Source: Linum tenue
Taxonomy: Eukaryota; Streptophyta; Magnoliopsida; Malpighiales; Linaceae
Length of the DNA: 64,000 bases
Assembly: GCA_946122785.1 (NCBI GenBank)
Contig: CAMGYJ010000010.1
Span: 11,011,467-11,075,466 of the forward strand
Direction: 5' to 3'
In this document: positions 11,192 to 24,400 of the stretch, piece after piece
Position numbering within the stretch: the first letter of the stretch is position 1
Layout: each line of letters starts with the position of its first letter
The notes under the pieces: model-generated
What the model was told of the DNA's origin: nothing
Seen by the model: the letters and a program-made list of their open reading frames with translations, nothing else
Database searches by the model: none
Program-made: the position numbers and the translations under genes

Positions 11192-14100
11192 TTGTATTAC
11201 CTTTCAACTTTTCCATTAAAAACAAATCCAAATCCATGTGTACAAAGAATCAATTTCCTATTCACGTGCTATTTTGAGGGCCAATTCAACTACGTATATA
11301 AGAATGGATCATAGTTTGGGGTTTGGCACACATTAACAACTAATCTAGTTATGTAGGATCCCGATTCTTTGGCCATTACTCTTGATACACAGAAAATCAA
11401 GGAAATTCATCGATGAAGAGGGTTGATAGAAATAACTGAACAAAAATGTAAAAAAATTTGAAAGAATTCACAGTCGGCGATGAAATTATACAAACGGGTA
11501 TGGTGGGAAGAACTCAATAATATGATCCACTAAAAAAGCCAAGCAAACAATAAATTTTAAAACAAGTCAGTCATCTTAAAATTTAGTTAGAAGATGGTTG
11601 TTTTTTTTCCCCTTGTACTTTCATTACTCGGCTATTTGTATATGCATACAGTTTCTTCATTCTTATGAAGCTCTTGGTTTGAGTTGATTGTCCATAAAAT
11701 ACTGCAACATTGTTACTGGTATATAAGATTGATCGAGAAAATTGTAGAATCGAGTCAAAGAGGAATATTTAAACCAAAATATTAAGTAAAAATAAATGTT
11801 CTTTTTATACCAAGTAAAACAAAAACAAGGAAAGAACACAAGAGTAGTAGCTTTTGATGTCTTGCTTTCAAAAGTACTGTTTCAGAATTCCAAACACATT
11901 AATTATAGCGGCTATGGGACACATCATTTCTCCTCCATGCCTACCACTACTACCCATTTGATGACGAGTCTTATCAGATCTTCCAACTAAAATCTTACAC
12001 CAAAATGACCAAATTTTTAAGCACACTTTGACACATATCCACCTGATACTCCCCCCTTGCCTCCTTGCTGTTGCTAAGGCCAAATTCTCCAGTGAGAAAC
12101 CGATCACTTTTCACCCTGTCGACGATTCCTGTGCTTAATTATATTATACCATTCAGGGCGGCCATTTGTACATTCCTGCTTCCATTCAGCTCCATCGAGT
12201 TTAAAGTGGCCAGACATACTCATGTTTTTGTGCTTCCCTCCATTTGTCTAGTGGAGTTAATTACATTGATGGATCACCTACCATTTACAATACGAAACAT
12301 ACTTATATGTCATTACATATTCTTCGACCCAGCAGCAGCGAATTCGGGATTTATAGCGAGAACGAGTTAGAAATGAGACATTGATCATACCATAATTCTC
12401 GATATATACTACAATGTAGAATAATGATATAAACGGCGGTAGAAAAATACTAACTCATCATTTACCAATATGGTAAAGGATGGTATAAATTGATCTCGAA
12501 ATTCTCCCAAATATATCGAGAATTAATATAATTTTTGTAGATCGTAAAATCATGTTCCTTATGGGATTATTTTGAAAATTGGAGTGAAAATGAAGGTCTA
12601 AAGGGTGGTAGATCATGGCCGAGAGTGGTCCCAAAAAGTACCCAAAATATAAAAAACTAAATACAATTTTATAGATAACAATGAACTCTGTTTTGTGACC
12701 TTTGATTTGGTGCCTCAAGTTTTGTTTACCTTTCTCGTTAAGTTCAATAAATTTATTTCACCATTAAAAAACAGAAGATTTAACTGTTCTAGGACGCATG
12801 GAAATCACACTCTATAGTTGAAGGTGGCGTCATGGAAGATGGGACATGAGAGGAAGAAGAGGGCATTCATGTTGTCGTTGGACTTTCTTGCTCTTTGTTC
12901 ATCACCAAGGGGGCTAATTATTTCGTTTCTTCTCTCTTGTAGCATGAGATGGGCAATTGGACAAGTTGTGAAATGGCATTTGTTTCCTCTGTCCCCATAA
13001 TTAAATATTGCTTTTGGAAATTGTTTTTTCTTTATTGGAGTAAAATTGTTTTTAGGTAAAAAAATCGTTCGGAATCGGATCAGAAATCGGATAAAGACCG
13101 GATAAGAGAGCACGCACCCAAAACCTAATTAATTTCTCATCTTTTTAGACCTCAGCCCACTCAAATCTCCATAAGCTCAATCTAAAATCAAGACCATATT
13201 GGAACCGAACCGGGTCAAAAGCAGGCTGTATCCAATCCAATTTTCGGTCCTCATATTCTAAAAAATAACTGGACCGGGACCGGTTGAATTCGGAATAATT
13301 TAACTGGACCTTCTTTCACTCTGCCCCGTCCTAAATTATATAGGCATACTGTGTCTTAATTCTATTTAATATTAGTTAAATCATTTATGATTTATTTTTT
13401 GTTATGTCATATTGTAGTTGTTATCACGTGATAATTTCCATTTTCAGAAATCATGTCATATCTTCTATTTTACAGAGAAGATGTTTGTTTCTCGATTTTT
13501 TTATGATTTTTTCTTCTTCTATTTATAGTGATTTTCATTTGAAATGCATGTTGGGACATCCCAACTCGTACGCAAAATACTTGACTTGGATAACATTCTC
13601 CCTAATTAAGTCTTCACTAGTACTTGTTGTGCAAACATTCACATGGAGCTTCAAGAGCGTGGATAGGAATTGAAAGGGATGACGAATGATTTGAGATGAT
13701 TGGTGGGTGATTAGACCTCCATTTTGCTGCTGGTGGCGTTGGTGCTACTTAGTGGTGGGTGGGGATGGTGGATGCTGTGCTTTGCCCACTTGAAACCTAA
13801 TTTGAGAGAGAGATACATCGAGACAAAACTAGAGGGAGAAAGCCAATTCACGAATTTGAAGTTTGGACATGCCCATCATATCTTATGTTTTTAATCAACT
13901 GTTTAAACTGGGATCGTGGAAATTTTTACACACGACTATTTGACTAAACCAGCTATGATATCATGTCATAAATCAGTTGGTCTTAATAACTCGAGTTGTT
14001 AAAATAAGGTTATATTGGATTTTATACCACTCTTTCTCTTTTTCACCCGTGTCGAGCATTTCCATTTGTTGGCCCAAACCCTACACACATACGTTTGCGA

Positions 14101-14761
14101 AGAGGTTAATGAAGCGTGCGGTCATCATTCACATCTCTTTCAATGGATAATACATTGTTATATTTTGCCAGTAGCTAGGACGTGGGGAAAAATCTTCGAC
14201 TCACTAATCATCATGAAGATGGCTATTCCCCCATTACAAGACGAAAATACTAATAACGTACGTCATTGTTTTGATAACGAGACAAGTAGGGGGGGAAATG
14301 GATGACGATTGCAGTCTATAATTGCAGATACTACCAATGATCATGTAGAAAGATCTAACTGTTTCTTTTTCTTTTTTTTTGGGTAGAAATATCTAACTGT
14401 TTCTTGTGGGCAGCAAGATGGCTTAATAATGCTCGAGAAACTTCTCTTGGCCTTGGCATGCATGAAACGTTTGCCTTAGTATAGAAGGTATTATAGACCA
14501 TCTATGATAAAATGTGAAAATGACATGGATTTAATGTGGTTTGATCTTGATGGACTTTACATCTACAGGAAACGGTAAATTATGGCTATATGAGCGATGA
14601 CATCACAAAATATGAAAATAACACGACGGGTAAAGTGAAAACACGATATCACATTTTTGTAGTAGGGTAACCAACTAACCATGCATGCAAAGAGTGTATG
14701 AGAATCAACTCCAATTTTATCTTTCTTCCTAGGTATATGACAACCCAAATTATGTGCCTAC
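11192..14761. other. Intergenic, no recognisable gene
   Basis: This is AT-rich sequence with scattered short frames lacking domains. A small inverted repeat lies at 12394-12524. Around 13060-13310, words such as ACCGGATAAG, GGAACCGAACCGG and GGACCGGGACCGG suggest a worn hAT-type repeat, but no ends were found. Nothing else can be supported. Confidence 0.3.
12394..12524. repeat. Short inverted repeat, possible small MITE
   Basis: AATTCTCGATATAT at 12394-12407 is perfectly complementary to ATATATCGAGAATT at 12511-12524. The flanking bases do not give a clear target duplication. Confidence 0.5.
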
Positions 14762-15243
14762 TTAGGCCAAGTCCAATGCAAAACCCCAAATTTGGGGGCC
14801 TTGAACTCCAAATTTGGGGATTGAACCCTATTTTTTCTTCTTTTGCTCCAATGCAACAAACTCCATATTTGGAGTTCTTAATATATCCAGTTTTTTCATT
14901 TATTTAAAAATGTACTTATCGAAACTTTAATATAATTTGTTCATGTTAATTTTTGTATAGTTCGTCGTCATTTTTAAATACAAAATTTTCGATAGAATTT
15001 TGTTAAATTTCGAGACCGAATTTTTTTTAGCGAAAAATTAACGACCTAATTTGGGTTTACACACAACACTTAAAAATGATAAAGCTTAATGAGTTGACAT
15101 AATAATTCAAATGGTACAATTCATAGGTTACACACAACACTTGCTAATCATAAAGCTTAAATATTACACACAACACTTGCTAATCATAAAGTTTAAAAAT
15201 AACACACAACACTTGAAATGATAAAAAAGAAACACATAACATG

Positions 15244-16381
15244 TCAATAATCACCCAGAAGGGAATAGTAATTCCCGTAATCTCCTCCACCTTCATCTCC
15301 TCCTCCATTTCCATCTCCACCTCTAGTTTGACTTGCGTTGGATGAATAGTCGGGAACAGAGTTGGGATCATCTTGATCATACCCTAGGAGCATGTTTTGA
15401 TGATTTTTGTAAAACTTCCTCTTTCTTGGTGTCAACTTCGACAAGTCCTTTTCAATAAGATCAATATTGTTCCGAAATAGTGCTGCTTCCCTCTCTTTTT
15501 TCTCAACTTCCCACTTTTCTTGGTCACGCTTTGATTTTTGTTCTTGGAATTCCATCCTTCTTCGCTCATACTCAGTCCTCAAAGCATGCCTCTCCTTCAA
15601 CTCACTTCCATACTCAAGCAATTGAGCAGTGTAGCTCTCTGATGACTCGACAACCCCCGTTCCTTTCTTCTTAGCTGCCTTCTGTTTGTCGCGTCCAGCA
15701 GGGCGAGATATGACGAATGGTGGAGTTTCTTCAACGAACGGTGGAGTTTCTCCGACGAATGGTGGAGTTTCTTCGTCTCCTTCTGTGTTATTGAGGTCTG
15801 TCTGTGGTGTTGATTGATAACCAAGACCCATGGGAGAACCATCAGAACCTTGACTCATGCGGCTTTGTTTTGAAGATGGCATTATTATCACGGTATGAAA
15901 TTTTTGGCATCTTTTCAAGATCCACCAACAATGACCAAAATTCCACCCCTTTTCTCCGGTCTCGCTTAAATAGAGTTGTTCTGCCATATGCTCCTATACG
16001 TATAAATGAATGAGATGGAAAAGGAGTTAGAAAATAGAACACACGTACTAATGAACAAGGTAAAAAATAACAATGATGGTGACGGAGAATTCATACCACA
16101 TCCATTTGATTCGTGCCACTTGGTTGATTCCTCTCTGCCCTTTGGATAGCTGAATTCCAACACTTGCAGTATTTGGTGATTGTGCCCATTCGATTAGCCA
16201 TGCTTTTGATAGTACGAGATGTGTTTCGATCGTTCGATCGAAATTGCTCTGCCACTCTATCCCAGAACCTTGTATCCCTTTGATTGACACCCACAGCTCC
16301 ATCTTCCGATATCATCACCCAAGAACTGCACAAGTTCTTATCTTCCTCCACTGTCCAATTCCCTTTTCTCTTGCTTGTCAT
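15244..16381 (-). CDS. PIF/Harbinger ORF1, Myb/SANT-like DNA-binding protein
   Basis: In PIF/Harbinger elements the ORF1 product helps the transposase bind ends and enter the nucleus. Exon 1 (16381-16097, 95 codons) starts MTSKRKGNWTVEEDKNLC and has the Trp-spaced Myb/SANT-like layout: W9, then C-S-S-W, F-W-x-R-V, and a second basic stretch. A GT...AG intron (16096-15994, 103 nt) joins it in frame to exon 2 (15993-15244). Exon 2 begins near HCWWILKRCQKF, resembling the NAM-associated C-terminal domain. It then has a three-fold ETPPFV repeat, a basic KQKAAKKK stretch (possible nuclear signal), a charged coiled-coil region rich in E/K/R, and a Gly/Asp tail. Total about 344 residues. The intron is inferred from the frame change and splice signals. 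It lies head-to-head with the transposase, with about 440 bp between starts. Confidence 0.85.
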
Positions 16382-16575
16382 TGTTTGGTTTTTAGAGAGA
16401 CAAAGATGATAGAAAGAATGAGGGGACTAACAGAAAATTTTAATAAGAATGAATGTTAGAGAGAGGGGAGGATGTCTGAATATATAGAGAATTTATGACC
16501 GTTAGGTTATGACCGTTCGGATATAAACGTTAGGTAAGATTGGTAGGTAAGGCTATTAGGCATCACATGTTCGAA

Positions 16576-16739
16576 TATGACCGTTAGGTAAAGTTGGTAG
16601 GTAGCACATGTTCGAATATGACCGTTATGTAAGGTTGGTAGGTAGCACATGTTCAGATATGACCGTTAGGTAAGGTTGGTAGGTAGCACATGTTCGAATA
16701 TGACCGTTAGGTAAGGTTGGTAGGTAGAACATGTTCGAA
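16576..16739. repeat. 41-bp minisatellite in the divergent PIF promoter
   Basis: Four full 41-bp units start at 16576, 16617, 16658 and 16699, each beginning TATGACCGTTAGGTAAGGTT and ending near CACATGTTCGAA. Degenerate partial units extend left to about 16494. The array fills most of the space between the two start codons. The CCGTTAGGT core is a candidate binding word for the adjacent Myb-like protein; that is inference. Confidence 0.93.
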
Positions 16740-16820
16740 TATTAATGCAAACCCCCCATTTACCATCAATTGTATACTTGTCTGAAACTTCCTCCCATTT
16801 CTAAAACAAACACATCCATC

Positions 16821-18104
16821 ATGAGTTCCTCAGATTACTCATCTTCTGGAGGAGAACAAGAGATAGAAGAGTTGAATCTGTTTAACTATCATCGTTTGAC
16901 TTTAATCGGGCGGAGGCTTGAGGAAGGTTCACGCTCACGTCGTCGTTCAACAAATCGCACCTACATTGATCGTGAAAGGGTCTCAGGTCATGACTGTCTT
17001 ATGCAGGATTATTTCAATCCAAATCCAACATACGATGCCCGCATATTCAGAAGGCGTTTTTGTATGCAACCACGACTATTCAATCGCATAATGGGTGACG
17101 TTGTGAGGTATGATCCCTCTTTTGCACGAAGGAGTGATGCCGTTGGTCACCTAGGCCTATCGCCGGAGCAAAAGCTTACTAGTGCACTGCGCATGCTAGC
17201 TTATGGATCTCCAGCTGATCAACTTGATGACTACATGCGTATGGGTAAGAGCACTGTGCTTGAAGTCTTCAGGAAGTTTTGCAGAGCCATTGTCGGGATG
17301 TACTCATCGACATATCTTCGTGCACCAACTCCTGCTGATCTAAGGATTCTACTTCATAAAGCCTCACAACGCGGATTCCCTGGTATGATTGGATCAATTG
17401 ATTGCATGCACTGGGAGTGGAGGAACTGTCCTACTTCTTGGACTGGGCAGTACCTGGGGCACAACCGTAAACCAACAATCATTCTCGAGGCAGTGGCTTC
17501 GTACAACACCTGGATATGGCATGCTTTCTTCAGCCCTCCTGGGTCGAATAACGACATCAATGTTCTGGGGATGTCTCCAGTGTTTGACGGTGTCCTCAAC
17601 GGATCCACCCCACGAGTACGATTTGAGGTAAACGGTCATACCTATGATCAATTTTATTATTTGGCTGATGGTATTTATCCTTCGTGGTCAACTTTAGTGA
17701 AAACATTCAGCAATTCAAACTCAAACAAAGAACCCTTGTTTGCTCGATGTCAAGAAGCACATCGAAAAGACGTAGAGCGGGCCTTTGGAATTCTTCAAGC
17801 TAGATGGGCAATCGTTCGTGGCCCTGCAAGATCTTGGGATGTTGCAACAATTAATGATATAATGTTGACATGCATTATATTGCACAACATGATAATCGAG
17901 GATGAGCAGGTTGATTCTGACGATGAGATGGAAGATAATCTTGATTATGAGGTCCACGACCAACAACCGACTAATGTCGATAGAGATATTCCAACCCTAA
18001 CTGAGTACTTAGCTAGGAATAATAGGCTTCGGGCTGCACCAACACATCATGGGCTTCGTCGGGACTTGGTCGAACATATTTGGAACTTGCATGAAAATAA
18101 TTAG
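16821..18104 (+). CDS. PIF/Harbinger transposase (DDE, plant transposase superfamily)
   Basis: This nuclease-like transposase cuts the element at its ends and inserts it at TTA targets. The frame is open from 16770, but I choose ATG 16821 (MSSSDYSSSGGEQ), which gives 427 residues and the usual acidic/Ser N-terminus. The catalytic triad is visible: Asp in GSIDCMHWEW (about residue 194), Asp in LADGIYPSW (about 283) and Glu in DVERAFGILQARW (about 319). The helix-turn-helix-like segment with STVLEVFRKF lies upstream. The C-terminus is acidic and ends LVEHIWNLHENN. There are no internal stops. It is divergent from ORF1, as in Ping/PIF elements. Length and all key residues match a functional family member. 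Confidence 0.95.
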   Translation: MSSSDYSSSGGEQEIEELNLFNYHRLTLIGRRLEEGSRSRRRSTNRTYIDRERVSGHDCLMQDYFNPNPTYDARIFRRRFCMQPRLFNRIMGDVVRYDPSFARRSDAVGHLGLSPEQKLTSALRMLAYGSPADQLDDYMRMGKSTVLEVFRKFCRAIVGMYSSTYLRAPTPADLRILLHKASQRGFPGMIGSIDCMHWEWRNCPTSWTGQYLGHNRKPTIILEAVASYNTWIWHAFFSPPGSNNDINVLGMSPVFDGVLNGSTPRVRFEVNGHTYDQFYYLADGIYPSWSTLVKTFSNSNSNKEPLFARCQEAHRKDVERAFGILQARWAIVRGPARSWDVATINDIMLTCIILHNMIIEDEQVDSDDEMEDNLDYEVHDQQPTNVDRDIPTLTEYLARNNRLRAAPTHHGLRRDLVEHIWNLHENN

Positions 18105-18954
18105 TCATTGTTGTTGCTTGGTATCGATGCTGGGATGCTTTGTAATTCAATTAAAGTTGTAGTTGGTGACAATTTATTTTGTAATTTACGAATGCATTTT
18201 CATTTCAATAATATAATTTCCATTCTTAGTTCGATCTAATTTTTGTTTACACATAACTTAAAGATGATAAACATAAATTTTAAATAAAATGAATTCAATT
18301 TAAGTCATCTTAGGAAAAAAAATCTAAATACACAAATATTAAACACAAATTAAATACAATCTAAAAAGCCTAAATACAAACATTAATTCCCATTTCCCTA
18401 ATTAATTACATTCCATTCCCTTAATCAATTTCCTTAAATAACTTATAAACAATTAACAAAAAAGAAGCTGCTGGGCGGCACAACCAAATCAAAAGAAATT
18501 AAACAAAATATTAAAAACAATTTAAATACAAATTAAAGAAGCCTAAATAAAATACAAAACAAGAATTGGCATTCCCTTAATTAATGGTGTAACGTGTTGT
18601 TGTGTCATCCAGCAATTAATTACACATTTCCTTTCTTCCCTTAATTAATCACATTAATTAGCAAGCAATTAATTACACCTTTCCTACCATTAATTACACC
18701 TTTCATGCTCTCCCTTGCACGTGCCCAACAATTTTTTCATTCCCCATAAATGCCGACTTCGGCATTCCCTCCCCCATATTTAGCGACCCAGATGCCGATG
18801 CCCTCCATAAATGCCGATTTTCGCCATTTTTCAGGTCTGCGTTGGAGCTCAAAAATCGCCATTAATGGCGAGAACTCCATAAATGCAGGCTGCATTGGAG
18901 TCAGCCTTATAAAACATTTTCAATCATTTAGCAAGCATTGAGGTTGTACATGGG

Positions 18955-19690
18955 CGCTGGGCCGTGCTTGGGCCGGCACGGCATGGCACGGGCATGCTTC
19001 GGACCCATTTATTTCGTGCCGTGCTTGGCACGGCCCGTCAGTTTCGTGTCGTGCCATGCAAGCTCATTTTTTAACTTTGCTAGGCCCGGCCCAAGCCCGG
19101 GCACGGTTCGAAACGTGCCGAGCCTATTCGTGCTCGTGTCATGCTCGTATTCGTGTTTAATGAAAAGGAAGAAAACAAAAGAGAAAATGAAAAAGAAGGT
19201 GAAAATTGGACGGAGAAAGATAGTATTAACCGATAATGTTTGAAAAAGGTAACAAATAAGGGGGAAAAGAAAATTGGAAGTATAGCGAGAGTGATTTGGC
19301 TTTGTTTAATTCTTCGTCCATTTTTACTTATGGTAGTAATTACATATATATCTTTATGACACTTCTAACAACAACAAATAATTAATTTTCTACTTGTAAT
19401 TTGTAATATTTGAACATATAATTCTTTTTATATTTATTTTCTATCAAATAAATATTATTTTTGTGTTATGTCCGTTCTTATACTCAATAAAGTCTCAAAA
19501 ATATTAGGCCCGACACGGCCCACTTATATACCGTGCCGTGCTCGTGCCCGTGCTCATGAAGTTTAGGCCCGGCACGGCCCATAAATTATTCGTGCTCGTG
19601 CCGGGCTGACCCATTTATTTCGTGCCCATGCTCTAACCGTGCCGTGTCATGCTAGCCCGTGGACGGCACGGCCCGGTGGCCAATCAATTC
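18955..19690. mobile_element. GC-rich hAT-like repeat, ends uncertain
   Basis: Both sides carry dense CGGCACGG/GGGCCGTGC words in inverted orientation (for example TGGGCCGTGCTTGGGCCGGC at about 18959 and GACGGCACGGCCCGGTGGCC at about 19663) around an AT-rich centre with no gene. This subterminal pattern is typical of plant non-autonomous hAT elements. I found no clean 8-bp target duplication, so boundaries are approximate. Confidence 0.5.
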
Positions 19691-21480
19691 AATGCCCACC
19701 CACGAGAGAAGAGAAGGGTTTTGGTGGAAGAGCGGCCAGAATTCCAAGCGGCTGAGTTGCCTTACCTTTTTAGGGTAGATATATGGGTATTATCCAATGA
19801 TCCACAATAACAACATTTTCACCATAGCTTTGAAAATAGACAACCTCAGTCGACGACACACGACTCTCTAAAACTACACATTTAACACATGCCAAGTGTA
19901 ACAATTGAAAAGGATTGCAATATAATAGTACAAGTAATAAAATCTTGAATCTATGAATCTCTAGATTACTAATACTCAACTTTAGTTTATTATTTAGCTG
20001 AACAGATTCAGAGCAAAACAATTAAAATACTCTACAAATTATACTGAAGCTAGACTAATAATTACAGATTAGGAGCTCACATTCCCCCTAGCCACTAGCC
20101 AGATTAATGACTGATGATTCTCTAACTTGTTTTAATTCTCATTCGTAATATAGAGCCCTTGACTATACCTTAAATCTTGATTAAAGCAATCAAGGCTCTC
20201 TTGAGTCAGGTTCTTAATTAGAGAGACATATCCTTCTTTAACTAAATCCAACAAGGCGTTGTACAGTAGAATCCCTCTAATGGGTGAAGTTCTCACACAC
20301 TATAAAGCAAGGAATTGACTCACTCTCGTGTTATCAATCCCCTACTTCCATTCTATGGTGTTATATTGACCAATAAGGTATTCCCTCTCATAGAATCAAA
20401 GCATAATCAATAATCTCGACTAAAGCAAAATTGAATCATGAATTCAAGTATAGATTGAATATGGCCTCAAGTATATCAAGAAAGAGTACTCATACAATAA
20501 TCCAATCAAACATGGATAAGGTTCCTCAAAATCTATGTGAAGGGAGACTACTCTATAGAGAAGAGAGAGAATACATAAACCATCTTTAGGTTTACAATTG
20601 TCACGTCCAAGCTTGTTCTTCGAGCTCCAATGAGAAAGAAATCATCTTGATTCGCTTTAAGGTTGGCCCCGGATTGCTCTCATTTTCTTTGGAATGTCCC
20701 TTAGATGTATGGGACTCAAACCCCAAATCCCCTTCTCCAAAATTCTAGATATCTTTTTATACTCGCGGCATAGACTATGTCACGACCGTGACATTTAACT
20801 TCAGGCCATGACAGAAAAAAAACTTGTTGTTTCATTAAGTGGGGGAATGTCATGGTCTATGTCACTCCCCAAGCCATGCCACTAAAGTTCATGACGTGTC
20901 ATGGGGAAAGATTCTGCATTTTTCATCCATTTCACATCCCGAGGGCATATGTCACCCCTTAAGCCGTGACATTCAGCTCCAAAGGGTGATGTAGGGCCAT
21001 ATGTCACCCCCTAACTCATGACACTGGGACAAACACCATTTTTTTGTCCCATTTTGACCACCAAAAGTCCTAAAAATTGTTCCTAAACTTCCTCCAAGTG
21101 CTAGGATCTGAAATAGGACAAAAAAAAAATAACACAACCTAGCGTAAAATGGACCAAAGATAGGACGTTTCAAAGATAAATAATCAAGAAACATTCAAGA
21201 AATGAAGGAAAAAACACATAATTAAGCACGTATCAACACTTGACTCTCGTTGATTAGTATTATTCACTAACATCTTACAAAGATTAAGTTGTTCTTCCTG
21301 TTAATTACTATAGGAAATGATGATGCATGGCATATTTAAAGTGGTTCCTAATTTTTTATGTTCTTATTTTTTTTTTCTCAATTCCACCGTTCAAATCTCA
21401 TCCACTTTATTCCTTTGCGCTATTGAGATTAAATCCTAAAGTCAATAGGATTTCCGGACTCCTTTGCCACTTTAATTACC
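19691..21480. other. Non-coding, possible retrotransposon-derived sequence
   Basis: No gene was recognised. Between about 20770 and 21030 there are three or four worn repeats combining ATGTCACCCC(TT) with (AG)CCATGACA/GTGACA. Such motifs recur in plant LTR regions. It lies downstream of the minus-strand Copia relic, so part may be its decayed 3' end. No LTR pair was found. Confidence 0.3.
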
Positions 21481-21489
21481 CCTCTATGT

Positions 21490-24400
21490 GTTAAATCTTC
21501 TTCATTTTCCTTCAATAGCCTTGACAAAATGGCGAGTGTATACCTACCACTCCCATATCCCTAAGTATATTTTCCAAATGAAATATGCTAATACCTCTAT
21601 GAAGATATTTGCTAGCTGGTCAACAGTGTCCAAGCGGAAAAGTTTGATCATACCAGCTTTATTGTTTTCTCTCGTGACATGGATGTTAATCTCGACATGC
21701 GTTGTCATCTCACGAAATGATGGATTCTCTGCAATGTGAATAAAATATTTTTGTCAAATAGTCATGGTCAAGGGGATTGGGATTGGGACACTTAGCTCTG
21801 ATAACAAAATCTTCAGCCATTGAACTTCACATATTACATGAACTTGTGCCATGTACTATGTTTCATATTATGATCTTGCTACTGTAATATGCTTCTTGGA
21901 ATTTCCTATTAGTAAAGATCTCCCTAAATAGGTATACTATCAATTGATGGACCTTTTGGTGTTAGGAATAAAGTCACAATACCTTATTATAACCATCTTT
22001 TATTTGGCACTAAAGTGCATCCCCTGTCTAGATGACATTTTTTATTTTTCTAATGAGTGTTGGCAGATCTGTTTTGAAACTTACTTAGATACTGACATGT
22101 AAAATCAGTGTAAGGTCTTGTAACGGTGATGTAATGTAAATTTCCAAACAACATTTTGTGGCATTGTGCGTCTTCTAAAGTTTCTCCTCCGCTTTAGCTG
22201 AATAGGGTCTTCATATCAGTGAGAGTAAGAGTTACTTTAACATCGATATATCATTACCAGTCAAACAATCTACATAATACTTCTTTTGGTTCAAAACAAT
22301 GCCTCCTCCATTTAAGTATATTTCAACTCTCGGGAAGTACTTCAGTGCATAGATCATTGATTGTGAAGTCCTTCTTCATGTACATGTTAACCCTTTCCAT
22401 ATTATATAGCATGTCATCCGCCTTGATGATATCACCTGCACAAACCAATAAGAAAATAATTTTTTCTCCCCCCCTCTTTGTGAAGATTGAATAGTCATAT
22501 GCAGATTCTGAGTTTTTTTAAACAGAACAATTTAACTTAGGATACCATTGGTTGCAATCTTATATCAATCCATACATAGAATTTCTCAGCTTGCAAACCA
22601 AGCTTTCACTTCTATCCAATCCCGGATGAGCCTTCATGAACATTTCCTCTTCTGTCCATTTGATGCACATTTCATCCTTTGAAATATGAACTTTGATTGT
22701 GTTGATTTTAAACACCAGAGAGATTTATCTAGAAATTCAATGTATAAATCTCTTAGCCACTTATCTGAATTTATGGCTTTGATTATTGACATTAGGTTTG
22801 GTCGTCGATTTTGTAAACCCATTTCTAAACTATTGCTCTTTTCTATCTAGTAAGGTAACCAAGTCTCATATCTTGTTTTCAACTAAGGGTACTAACTAAT
22901 CTTCTGTAGCATTTTACAAACAATGTTCCCTTACTGTTTCTTGATAAGGTTGAGGTTCATCTAGGATAATCAGCCACAATGCATGCTTCTTGTGTCGCGG
23001 AGTCAACTCGTGATGAGAAATATAGTTGGCAAAGGAGTACTCTGTCAATTTTTCATATAAGTCAGAAATATACTTTAATGCGAAAAATTTCATTTGCTGA
23101 TTTTTGGGAGGTAGATCTCCATCCTCTACTTCATGCTTTGGAAATTATTCAAGTTCCTTAAGTTCCTAGTCTACTAATGGAAATGACTTTGAAGATGGAA
23201 GACTATGCCCATAAAATGGTGAGCCTGGAAGCCAATAATTAGACAAATCATATTAGCAACCATGTTTTCATCTAAGGAGCTTTTAGTATGATCATTGCCC
23301 CTTGTGGGCCTGAGGTTGCCCTGGAAAAGAAGTTGAGGTAGTTGCTAATAAAATGTGAAAGGAAACTAATGAATATGGAACTAAGCACTGGTGGATCATG
23401 TAGTGTTGGATTGACTTCTCCTTCTTCTTCATTAGCACCCTTGAAAAAAAATATTCATGGAAAGTTACAACTTTGGATATAAAGCTATCATGGTTGTTCA
23501 AATCTGACAGCTTATAACCCTTTGTATTCATTGGAATCCCAATAAAATGCATATTTTTGCTCTATTTTGGAACTTGGTTATGCCATGAGCTACGGTAAAG
23601 GCACTGCCAACCACTAATAAATTTTTGATGTCTTAGAAAGCTGGAGTTTGGTAAAGGACTTTAAAATGAATCATGTCTTGTAGGTGTTGGTATTATGTTA
23701 ATGAGGTGAACTACATGGAGAATGCGGTCACTGTAAAACTGTAGTGAAACTCCATATTGGGATCTCGGGAATATAACCACATTTAGTACATGCTTATGCT
23801 TTCTTTCCTTTCTTCCATATGGAGAATGCAGTCAATGTAAAGGGCTAGATAGGACATTTGATGCTCGATTCCATGCTCATGATAGAAATCATTCATGTGG
23901 AAAAAGAACAAACTATCATTAATCTTTATTTGTACTTCATCAAATAAATCCACACTTGTCTAGAGAAATCATCAATACTATCAAGAGGGCTACAAATCAT
24001 ACAATGTAATGCACTTGTATCCAGTATCCAAAAAACATTAGAGCCTCTGCATGAAAATCTAGACAGAAGGAGAGAATGAATTTATTAGAGTATTTTGGAA
24101 ACCGAGGACGTTGTTGTGAGAATGAAAATTCTTGATGGTGGATTGAAGGTGAATGAGGTAGTGAGGGTGATCCGACTCTACCTTTTTGAAGAAGGCTTAT
24201 AAGTTGATTTGTCTAATCAATTTTAAGTTTTAGACTTAGTATGGTGTGCCTACTTACAAAATTTTGACTTCCTCCTCCATCATGAGGTTGGAACTATGCA
24301 TTAGTCCCCTCATCGATCACCTTCTTAGTTGCAGCTCCACCAAAATGACTTGCACAACCAATTGCTCCTTGGTATGCCTTCTTTTCCCTCAACTTCTATC

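Larger units (their letters stand above)
14765..18906. mobile_element. Complete PIF/Harbinger element
   Basis: The element is 4142 bp, with left end GGCCAAGTCCAATGCA and right end whose complement is GGCTGACTCCAATGCA (13 of 16 identical). It is flanked on both sides by TTA (14762-14764 and 18907-18909), the typical PIF/Harbinger target duplication. It carries the two expected genes in divergent orientation: a Myb/SANT-like ORF1 on the minus strand (15244-16381, one intron) and a DDE transposase on the plus strand (16821-18104). Both read without stops. The intergenic promoter holds a 41-bp minisatellite. Subterminal regions are rich in AAATTTGG (left) and AAATGCCGA (right). It could be autonomous; activity cannot be judged from sequence alone. 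Confidence 0.93.
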
